21,313 nucleotides of DNA. It comes from Pseudomonadota bacterium (GTDB lineage: Bacteria; SAR324; XYD2-FULL-50-16; JAHJRI01). The DNA lies in assembly GCA_022360105.1 (NCBI GenBank), contig JAKSDL010000372.1, positions 1 through 21,313 on the forward strand, in the 5' to 3' direction. The notes under the pieces were generated by a model. The model did not search any database and was not told the DNA's origin. It was given only the letters and a program-made list of their open reading frames with translations. Made by a program: the position numbers and the translations under genes. Shown one piece after another: positions 6,140 to 13,188 of this stretch; within the stretch, counting starts at the first letter, position 1, and the number at the start of each line of letters is the position of its first letter.

Positions 6140-8104
6140 ATGACTAAATGCTTATTCATCGGATCAATTTCATTAATTATCACTCTTTTAAGTATTGTAA
6201 ACACTAACGCACAATCAGAAGACAAACTGGAGCAGCTGGAACCGGTGGTAGTTACTGCCACCAAATCTCCCCTCACTGAAGACCAGCAAGGAGGAAGTTC
6301 GGTTAAAACCATATCAAATGAAGAAATAGAAGCTTCACAAAAATCCCGGGTGGCGGAAATCCTGGGAGAGGTCGGTGGATTGGATGTGACTACTCGCGGT
6401 GGGCAAGGACGATTAACCAATGTTTTTATCAGGGGAGCCGATGCTAAAAACACCCTTATTCTGGTCGATGGGATCCCTGTAAACGATCCTTCAAACACCA
6501 GTCGTACTGCTGATATTGGTTCTTTGACCTTGGATAACGTGGATCGAATTGAGGTTTTATCAGGTTCCCAAAGCGTATTATATGGGAGTAACGCGACGGC
6601 CGGCGTGATCAATATTATCACGAAACAAGGAAAAGAGGAGTCCGAAGGGGTCATCGGCTTGATGGGAGGATCATATCAAACCTATAAACTGCATGGCTCG
6701 GCTACAGGAAGATCTAACAACATTTTTTATTCCGTTGCAGCATCTTCTATTCAATCGGAAGGTTTCTCGGTAGCCAACGACCGCAATGAAGATATTCCAC
6801 ACGAGGGAAACACATCGGAAAAAGACGGCAGCAAAGGAGCTATCCTTTCCCTGAACCTGGGTTACGAGTTTGCACCAGGTCATGAACTGTCGATTATTTC
6901 CCGGCTCATCAACAATCATGTAGATCTGGATGATGCCGGGAATGGATATACAGGAGATCGCCTGGATTACAACATGGGTACAGGTACTTCCGACCCTAAT
7001 CCGGATGGAAAAAAGGAGCAACACGAGATCAGCAGTCTCTCCCTGAATGCAATTAAGCTGCTCAACTCTTTTAACCAAAAACTATTCGAATCAAAGGTTG
7101 CGGTCAGCGTAACAGACCATGTCCGCGATAATTACAACGCAGATGGAGACAAGGCGTACGACTATAAAGGCAAAACTGAACAATGGTTATGGCAGGGAAC
7201 GTTTAATTTTGAATACGATCGGCTGAGTTTTGGTTTGGATCGCACAACTGAAACTATGGAGAGCGAAAGTGATAGTATCGAATCGGTATCTGCGACAACA
7301 TCAAGCGTGTGGGTGCACGATCAGCTTTTTCTTTTGGATGATGATCTTGTAATAGGAATTGGCTTTCGAAACGACAGGCATGAACACTTTGGATCAGCAT
7401 ACACCAGACGTCTGGCGCCATCCTATAAAATTGGGGATCTCAAGCTGAAAGCATCTTATGGAACGGGGTTTCTTGCCCCTTCCCTGTACCAGCTATATTC
7501 CACCTATGGAAATACTGACCTGGATCCCGAAACAAGTGTATCCTGGGATGTTGGTTTTGATTACAAGGCCACATCTTCCATTCGATTCGGCTTGAGCTGG
7601 TTTGAAACAAGGTTTGAAGATCGGATCGACTGGGTATCGATCAGTATGGCTCCCTGGGGGCAATATCAGCAAGTTGATGGAAAGACAATCACTAACGGTG
7701 CTGAGACTTTTGTTTCCATAGCTCCCACATCGTCTTTTTCGATGAGATTGGATCATACCTATAACGAAACGAAAGACCCCGATGGCAAACAACTGGCTTA
7801 TCGCCCCCGACACAAGCTGGTCGTAAAAAGTCTTTACAAGCCGCTAGAGTCTATCAAGATCAGCGGGTCAGTTAAATGGGTCGGAGACCGCGCAGCCAAC
7901 TCCAGTGACAAAACAGAAGACGGAGAATTGGTTGAAACCATGCCGGCCTATTCTGTCATTAACCTGGCAATGACTCATCGAATCAGTGAGGTGATTGAAT
8001 GGTATCTTAAACTGGATAACCTCACTGATGAAATCTATGAAGAAGTTTGGGCTTACGCCACTCCCGGTCGTTCTGCATACCTGGGAATCAAAGCCTATTT
8101 TTAA
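6140..8104 (+). CDS. btuB: TonB-dependent outer-membrane cobalamin receptor
   Basis: A 654-residue TonB-dependent receptor. Residues 1-24 are a signal peptide ending NTNA. The TonB box is EPVVVTATK (about 34-42). The plug domain covers about 45-165, with the conserved NVFIRGADAKNTLILVDGIPVND, VDRIEVLSGSQSVLYGSNATAGVINIITK blocks. The rest is a 22-strand-type barrel ending in the terminal aromatic residue of outer-membrane proteins (GIKAYF). The plug is BtuB-like, and the cobalamin riboswitch plus the following btuF-btuC-btuD genes make B12 or a related corrinoid the likely substrate. ATG 6140 is taken because a nearby upstream ATG (6134) runs into a stop after one codon. The ribosome binding site is weak (GGGGC). 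Confidence 0.88.
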   Translation: MTKCLFIGSISLIITLLSIVNTNAQSEDKLEQLEPVVVTATKSPLTEDQQGGSSVKTISNEEIEASQKSRVAEILGEVGGLDVTTRGGQGRLTNVFIRGADAKNTLILVDGIPVNDPSNTSRTADIGSLTLDNVDRIEVLSGSQSVLYGSNATAGVINIITKQGKEESEGVIGLMGGSYQTYKLHGSATGRSNNIFYSVAASSIQSEGFSVANDRNEDIPHEGNTSEKDGSKGAILSLNLGYEFAPGHELSIISRLINNHVDLDDAGNGYTGDRLDYNMGTGTSDPNPDGKKEQHEISSLSLNAIKLLNSFNQKLFESKVAVSVTDHVRDNYNADGDKAYDYKGKTEQWLWQGTFNFEYDRLSFGLDRTTETMESESDSIESVSATTSSVWVHDQLFLLDDDLVIGIGFRNDRHEHFGSAYTRRLAPSYKIGDLKLKASYGTGFLAPSLYQLYSTYGNTDLDPETSVSWDVGFDYKATSSIRFGLSWFETRFEDRIDWVSISMAPWGQYQQVDGKTITNGAETFVSIAPTSSFSMRLDHTYNETKDPDGKQLAYRPRHKLVVKSLYKPLESIKISGSVKWVGDRAANSSDKTEDGELVETMPAYSVINLAMTHRISEVIEWYLKLDNLTDEIYEEVWAYATPGRSAYLGIKAYF

Positions 8105-8270
8105 AAAAAACCATCTCTTGATCGGGAAGTAACCTTAATATTTGTTCATCAAATTAAAAAGTAAAGCTTTCACCAAAGACCGAGAACTGACAACCGTACC
8201 ATGCGACTTAAACTTTCCATGTTATGGACTAAAAGCCTGTAACTCATGAAAATCCTAAAAATGTGTGTTT

Positions 8271-9191
8271 ATGATTTTAAATAAAAAAACTGTGAAGCTG
8301 TTACGAGCATCAGTCATTCTGGTCTTGTTTGCTTTCTGCTCAATCTGTCCGGTCAGTGGAAAGACTGTGACGGATGAGGCCGGAAGGACAATGGAAATAC
8401 CGGATAATCCAGAAAGAATTATTGCCTTCGCCCCCAGTGTCACCGAGATTGTTTATGAGATCGGGCAGGGGAGTAAACTGGTGGGTGTCACTCGATACAG
8501 CGATTATCCCGCAGAAGCAAGACAATTGCCCAGGGTCGGATCTTATATACATCTTGACTTGGAAAAGATAGTAGCTTTGAAACCGGACCTTTGTATTGGT
8601 GTCAAAGATGGAAATACCTATTCGGTAGTGAAGAGATTGGAACTATTCGAAATTCCTGTTTACGTCATCAATCCCAAAAACCTTGATACCGTTATGCGCA
8701 GTATTGAAAGTATTGGTGCCGCCCTGAATCAAAAAGAGAAAAGCCGGATGCTGACTGCCGGGATGAAGCGGAGAATAAAGCAAGTCCAGAAGAATCTATC
8801 CGGGATTCAAAACAGACCGGGGGTCTTTTTTCAAATTGGTATCAAACCTATTGTTTCCGTGGGCACGTCTACCTTTATCCATGATCTTATCATCACGGCC
8901 GGAGGAAAAAACCTGGCAATGGGCAATAGTCCCTACCCCAGGTTTTCCAGGGAACAGGTAATCGGGCTGAAACCGGACCTGATCGTTATTTCTTCAATGG
9001 CACGAGATGCGATGTTTGAAACTGAAAGGTCAAAGTGGCTTCAATGGCCTTCCTTACCTGCAGTCCGGAAAAACAGAATTGCCCTTGTGGATTCCAATTT
9101 GTTTGACCGACCGACAACAAGGCTTGTCACAGGACTTGAGATCCTGGCCCACTTGATTCATCCATCGTTGTTTCCAGGACCTGAAAATTAG
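8271..9191 (+). CDS. btuF: Periplasmic B12-binding protein of the ABC importer
   Basis: About 306 residues from ATG 8271; a GTG at 8265 would add two. There is an N-terminal hydrophobic signal segment (residues about 9-28). The mature part is a type III (helical-backbone) periplasmic binding protein: KTVTDEAGRTMEIPDNPERIIAFAPSVTEIVYEIG, GVTRYSDYPAEARQLPRVGSYIHLDLEKIVALKPDLCIG, and the second lobe with GGKNLA and FSREQVIGLKPDLIVI. It receives the corrinoid from the receptor and delivers it to BtuCD. No lipobox is evident, so it is probably soluble. It follows btuB after a 166-base gap and ends one base before the permease start. Confidence 0.88.
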   Translation: MILNKKTVKLLRASVILVLFAFCSICPVSGKTVTDEAGRTMEIPDNPERIIAFAPSVTEIVYEIGQGSKLVGVTRYSDYPAEARQLPRVGSYIHLDLEKIVALKPDLCIGVKDGNTYSVVKRLELFEIPVYVINPKNLDTVMRSIESIGAALNQKEKSRMLTAGMKRRIKQVQKNLSGIQNRPGVFFQIGIKPIVSVGTSTFIHDLIITAGGKNLAMGNSPYPRFSREQVIGLKPDLIVISSMARDAMFETERSKWLQWPSLPAVRKNRIALVDSNLFDRPTTRLVTGLEILAHLIHPSLFPGPEN

Positions 9192-9192
9192 A

Positions 9193-10203
9193 ATGAAACT
9201 ATTACCAGGTGATTTATTGAAACGTTTGTCGGTTACAATTCTGTTCTTGTCCTGCGTCCTGACAATTTTGGTATTTTTCGGACTGGCAACCGGGTCCAGC
9301 GGATTCCAGCCTGGCATGTTGATTCAGGTGTTGAAGGGCAATGAAGGATTTGATCCTACCATGGTTTCCATCATACTGAAAATCAGATTGCCCAGGGTGA
9401 TTCTTGCTCTACAGGTAGGAGCAACTTTATCGGTCGGCGGATTAGTCTTTCAGGTGTTATTGAGAAATCCGTTGGCTGAGCCGTATATTCTGGGAATTTC
9501 AGGAGGAGCTGCCATTGGCGCTATTATTGGGATCATTCTCGGATTCGCTTATTTTCCGGGCATAAGTATCACGGCCTTTATCGGAAGTATGCTCACGCTT
9601 TTAACCATTCTTCTGATCTCTTCAAGACAATCCACCGGAAAAAGTGAATCCCTGCTATTGTCTGGCGTCATGGTGAATGCATTTTGTTCCTCGATCATAA
9701 TCTTTTTCATTTCAATGGTCCATGATAGCCGACTTCAGAGTATCCTTTTCTGGCTGATGGGGGACTTGTCCCAGGCCGAAACAAACCAGGTTTTATGGCT
9801 CTTTTACCTGACGATTCCATGTATGCTCATCATTCTTAAATTGTCATACCCTATGAACCTTTTGCAGCTTGGCGATGAAATGGCTCAAAGCATGGGGTTG
9901 AATACCAGGTTAACTATTCTCATTCTATTGATTGTGACATCTTTAATGGTGAGTGCAACTATTTGCCAGTCCGGACTATTGGGATTTGTAGGGCTTGTTG
10001 TTCCACATTTCCTGCGGTTAATTCTGGGACCGGATCATCGTGTGCTTGTTCCGGCTGCTATTTTGGCAGGAGGAGCTTACATGGTATTCTGTGATATCCT
10101 GGCAAGATGGTTGCCAGACCAGGGGGAAATCCCGATTGGGGTGATCACAGCCATGATCGGAGCACCTTTGTTTATTTTTCTTCTCAGGAGATCACGAACA
10201 TGA
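9193..10203 (+). CDS. btuC: B12 ABC transporter permease (FecCD family)
   Basis: A 336-residue FecCD-family inner-membrane permease, a length normal for BtuC, with about ten hydrophobic segments. Family landmarks are LPRVILALQVGATLSVGGLVFQVLLRNPLAEPYILGISGGAAIGA, the LLLSGVMVNAFCSS segment, and GLVVPHFLRLILGPDHRVLVPAAILAGGAYM, the cytoplasmic coupling region that contacts the ATPase. It starts one base after the btuF stop and overlaps the btuD start (ATGA). Both ends point to translational coupling. Two copies of the protein with two of BtuD form the importer. Confidence 0.9.
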   Translation: MKLLPGDLLKRLSVTILFLSCVLTILVFFGLATGSSGFQPGMLIQVLKGNEGFDPTMVSIILKIRLPRVILALQVGATLSVGGLVFQVLLRNPLAEPYILGISGGAAIGAIIGIILGFAYFPGISITAFIGSMLTLLTILLISSRQSTGKSESLLLSGVMVNAFCSSIIIFFISMVHDSRLQSILFWLMGDLSQAETNQVLWLFYLTIPCMLIILKLSYPMNLLQLGDEMAQSMGLNTRLTILILLIVTSLMVSATICQSGLLGFVGLVVPHFLRLILGPDHRVLVPAAILAGGAYMVFCDILARWLPDQGEIPIGVITAMIGAPLFIFLLRRSRT

Positions 10204-11027
10204 GCGCTGTTCGAATCGAAAATCTATGTTTTAACTACAGTCAAAAGCAGGTTCTCAGGGATATTGCGATAAATATTAATAAAGCGGAATTCAATTGCAT
10301 TATCGGCGCAAACGGATCGGGTAAAACGACATTGCTAAGGGCTATCAATCGCTTTGTCAAACCCAAATCCGGAACCATAGAGGTATTCAATAAACCCATT
10401 GCTGATTATTCTTCCCGCCAGTTTTCAAAACTGCTGGCAATGGTGACACAGGATATTCCTTTCGATATTTCATATTCCGTCAAAGACGTTGTAATGATGG
10501 GACGTTATCCCTATCGCGGTCCGCTAGGTATTCAAACTAAAAAGGATCATGAAATTGGCAAAGCGGCCATGAGTTTTACAGATGTTGAACAGCTTGCAGA
10601 TAGAAAAATTTACGAACTCAGTGGCGGGGAACGGCAACGGGTGTTCATTGCACGGGCAATATGTCAGGAACCCGAAATCATGTTGCTGGATGAACCCACA
10701 GCATCACTTGATTTGTCGCATCAAATAAGCGTCATGGATCTGATGGAGAAGCTAAAAAATGAATGGGGAATCACGGTTATCATGGTATCTCACGATATTA
10801 ACCTGGCAGCGATGTACAGCGACCGTATTATACTAATCAAAAGGGGGCAAGTCATCCAAACCGGTACTCCTGAAGAGGTAATAAACTATAAGACCTTGGA
10901 AAGCGTATATGGCTGCCCCTTGTTGATAAATAAAAATCCCTTGGGTAACTTTCCCCAGGTTTCCCTGGTTCCCGGGCGATATATCGGTGTATTTGAAACA
11001 GTTTCCCAAAACGAGGATGTCTTATGA
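10200..11027 (+). CDS. btuD: B12 ABC transporter ATPase
   Basis: A 275-residue ABC ATPase. Walker A is GANGSGKTT, the Q-loop is in VTQDIPFDISYS, the signature is LSGGERQR, Walker B is IMLLDEPTASLD, and the switch histidine is in MVSHD. Start: ATG 10200 overlaps the btuC stop (ATGA) and is preceded by CAGGAG, so it is preferred over longer in-frame extensions into btuC. The C-terminal 30 or so residues past the ATPase core are typical of the iron/B12 (FepC/BtuD) group. Its stop overlaps the next start, again as ATGA. Confidence 0.92.
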   Translation: MSAVRIENLCFNYSQKQVLRDIAININKAEFNCIIGANGSGKTTLLRAINRFVKPKSGTIEVFNKPIADYSSRQFSKLLAMVTQDIPFDISYSVKDVVMMGRYPYRGPLGIQTKKDHEIGKAAMSFTDVEQLADRKIYELSGGERQRVFIARAICQEPEIMLLDEPTASLDLSHQISVMDLMEKLKNEWGITVIMVSHDINLAAMYSDRIILIKRGQVIQTGTPEEVINYKTLESVYGCPLLINKNPLGNFPQVSLVPGRYIGVFETVSQNEDVL

Positions 11028-11695
11028 TGGATATCATTAACCATGGCGGCCCCATCATGGTGCCCCTGTTGATCTGTTCCCTGGTGTCTCTCACCGTGAT
11101 TCTGGATAGGATGTTTTATTGGATCGAAATCGAAAAACAGCAAGATGTTGAGGATGTTACGAGGATATTACAGCTTTGTCGCCAATGCCGATGGAGTCAG
11201 GCTGAAGAGTTATCTTCAGAATCAGCTAATTTAATCATTCGCATTCTGAACCAGGGCATCGTACATCGTCAGGTTTCGTTAACCAAAGCGATGGAGTCCC
11301 AGGCAAAAGAAGAAATTTCAAAAATGAGGCAACGGATGGGGGTTTTGGATACCATTATCACTGCCGCTCCCTTGCTGGGAATTTTTGGGACAGTCCTGGG
11401 AATTATCGTCTCTTTTGATTTACTGGGAGCAGGAATCAAAGATCCTTCAGCCATTACCGCCGGAATCTCCCAAGCTTTGATTACAACTGCTTCCGGATTG
11501 GGGATAGCCGTTCTGACGTTGTTTCCTTACAACTATTTAATCGCAAAAATCGATAAAACAATTCTCAGGATTGAACGAGCTGCAACTGAACTGGAAATCA
11601 TCAAGGAAATAGCCTTGGTTAAACAAAGAAAAGCAAATCGAGGTTTCAGAAATTTTGTCGTTACAGGGAAAACCGCTAATGAAGCTTTCAACTAG
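11024..11695 (+). CDS. exbB: ExbB/TolQ-type proton channel subunit
   Basis: A 223-residue MotA/TolQ/ExbB-family protein with three membrane segments: about 12-30, and two in the conserved C-terminal half around AAPLLGIFGTVLGIIVSF and GISQALITTASGLGIAVLTLFPYNYL. These two blocks are the family hallmark. With ExbD it forms the inner-membrane motor that energises TonB with the proton gradient. It begins inside the btuD stop (ATGATGG), which ties it to the B12 importer. I therefore read it as a dedicated ExbB rather than TolQ or MotA. Confidence 0.9.
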   Translation: MMDIINHGGPIMVPLLICSLVSLTVILDRMFYWIEIEKQQDVEDVTRILQLCRQCRWSQAEELSSESANLIIRILNQGIVHRQVSLTKAMESQAKEEISKMRQRMGVLDTIITAAPLLGIFGTVLGIIVSFDLLGAGIKDPSAITAGISQALITTASGLGIAVLTLFPYNYLIAKIDKTILRIERAATELEIIKEIALVKQRKANRGFRNFVVTGKTANEAFN

Positions 11696-12089
11696 TCATC
11701 AGAAAAAAGTCAGAATTGAGATGTTACCACTAATCGATGTTGTGTTTCTTCTATTGGTGTTCTTTATCTACGCCATGTTGTCGATGTCTATCCACCGGGG
11801 TCTTGCAGTTGACTTACCAATTTCGGCATCCACAAGCATCGAAACGAGCCATTCCCTGGTCGTTACTATAAATGAGAATGGGCAAATCTATGTCGATCAA
11901 TCTCCGGTTTCAGCTGACAGCTTCAGAAAAATCTTGAGCTCCAGAATCATAGATTTGAAAAAACCGCTCATCCTTGTGTCTGCTGACGGTCAGGTAAGCT
12001 ATCAGCAGTTGTTTTCTGTTATGGATGACATCAAAGCAACCGGAATACATCGTATATCCTTACAAGCGGAGCAGGAAATCCGGAAATGA
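11679..12089 (+). CDS. exbD: ExbD/TolR-type subunit
   Basis: A 136-residue protein with one N-terminal membrane segment and a periplasmic domain. The hallmark is EMLPLIDVVFLLLVFFI, with the protonatable aspartate at residue 20, the counterpart of E. coli ExbD Asp25. The periplasmic part ends with the usual VSADGQVSYQQLFSVMDDIKATGIHRISL block. ATG 11679 gives a normal ExbD N-terminus; a TTG eight codons upstream is less likely. The gene overlaps the exbB end by 17 bases and the tonB start by 4. Confidence 0.9.
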   Translation: MKLSTSHQKKVRIEMLPLIDVVFLLLVFFIYAMLSMSIHRGLAVDLPISASTSIETSHSLVVTINENGQIYVDQSPVSADSFRKILSSRIIDLKKPLILVSADGQVSYQQLFSVMDDIKATGIHRISLQAEQEIRK

Positions 12090-12877
12090 AACATATGTTA
12101 TTGGCGGCGGTGATTAGCTTATCTCTACATGTAATGTTCCTTGGAGTTGATTTGCGCTGGTTTGTTCATCCCAACCGCAAGACGATTGAAAATCGGAGTA
12201 TCGCCGTGAATCTGACCAGTCGTGAAGTGGTCCGGGCGAGATCCCATAGCACACAACCCATGCATAAAAATAAACCTGATCAAAAATCACAATCCAAGCT
12301 TATCACCAGTCCGGGGCAAAAAAGAGTTCCAAAGATATCCGGCAAGGTCAGTAAAGAAGCATTGTCCCCAGACAAAAATAATCGGAACAATAAATCATTA
12401 GAAATTGCAAACCCCGTGGAATCCTCATCTATTAACCAAACTCAACCGGCAATCCAATCAACTCAGCCGAAACAAGCTATTAAGAAAACTAAATCAACCT
12501 CAGATACAGTCACCAAGCAGAATATCTTAGTTTCAAAAGTAGCCTCCTCAATGTCTTTAAGAGGGATGGCTAAGGCACAAGAGCAATTTGAACAACCGGA
12601 AATTAGCAAAGCAGTTCCGATTTATGAAAACAATCCGGCACCTCTGTATCCTTCAATAGCCAAAAGACGAGGAATTACAGGAACAGTAATTCTAAACGCA
12701 TTGGTAAATCAAAAAGGGAAGGTGGATGAACTTTCGGTGCACACATCAAGCGGATTTCCAATACTGGATAAAAATGCAATGCAGGCAGTTAAACATTGGG
12801 CATTCAAGCCGGGTAAGAAAGGAGATAAAGTTGTCTCCATGCGAGTTTTGATACCGGTTAGCTATGAACTGAAATGA
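12086..12877 (+). CDS. tonB: TonB energy transducer
   Basis: A 263-residue TonB. The N-terminal membrane anchor (about 4-22) contains SLSLH, where Ser11 and His15 reproduce the S-X3-H pattern that contacts ExbB/ExbD in E. coli TonB. A linker of about 150 residues follows. It is rich in Lys, Ser, Gln and Asn and poor in the Pro-Glu/Pro-Lys repeats of classical TonB. The C-terminal domain from about 180 is standard: NPAPLYPSIAKRRGITGTVILNALV, then LDKNAMQAVKHWAFKPG and a final strand VLIPVSYEL. It starts inside the exbD stop (ATGA) and ends the operon. Being linked to one receptor, it is probably dedicated to B12. Confidence 0.9.
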   Translation: MKHMLLAAVISLSLHVMFLGVDLRWFVHPNRKTIENRSIAVNLTSREVVRARSHSTQPMHKNKPDQKSQSKLITSPGQKRVPKISGKVSKEALSPDKNNRNNKSLEIANPVESSSINQTQPAIQSTQPKQAIKKTKSTSDTVTKQNILVSKVASSMSLRGMAKAQEQFEQPEISKAVPIYENNPAPLYPSIAKRRGITGTVILNALVNQKGKVDELSVHTSSGFPILDKNAMQAVKHWAFKPGKKGDKVVSMRVLIPVSYELK

Positions 12878-13188
12878 ATTGGCAGGAGGGTCAGACTTGC
12901 AACTTTGCATTTTTATATAACAACACAACTATGATTGGATTTCCGGTATTTTCTTACTCCTCAAAGCCAACCATTAAATCAACAAATCATTAACCTTACT
13001 GCTGAAAGCGGAGTCAAATCTTCTCTTGATTTATCTTAAATGGAAAGGCTTAAAGAAAACTTGACCTTTTTTTACTCTAATTTTATGACCTCCGGTTTGC
13101 TAATTGGTTAGGTTTATGAGAGAACTATCAACATTGTCGTGACAAATTAAGTGTTGAATAAACTGTAGCTGAAGGAGGGAGATTTGGT
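12878..13188 (+). other. Intergenic region between B12 operon and the 760-aa gene
   Basis: These 311 bases hold no gene that I can support. No good intrinsic terminator follows tonB. The right part has a promoter candidate (13061-13089) and a strong Shine-Dalgarno AAGGAGG (13172-13178), ten bases before ATG 13189. Confidence 0.5.
13061..13089 (+). promoter_or_regulatory. Sigma-70-like promoter before the 760-aa gene
   Basis: TTGACC (13061-13066), 17-base spacer, TATGAC (13084-13089). The spacing is ideal and the -10 weak. It would give a leader of about 95 bases and start a transcript for the unknown gene plus nagA, separate from the B12 operon. Confidence 0.45.

Noticed and set aside
6061..6654. 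197-codon open frame on the minus strand
   Set aside because: It lies antisense to the signal peptide and plug of btuB, has no recognisable domain, and its existence follows from the codon use of the strong plus-strand gene.
10107..10199. Longer start for btuD inside btuC
   Set aside because: It would add 31 residues unlike any ABC ATPase N-terminus. ATG 10200 has CAGGAG and the typical ATGA overlap.
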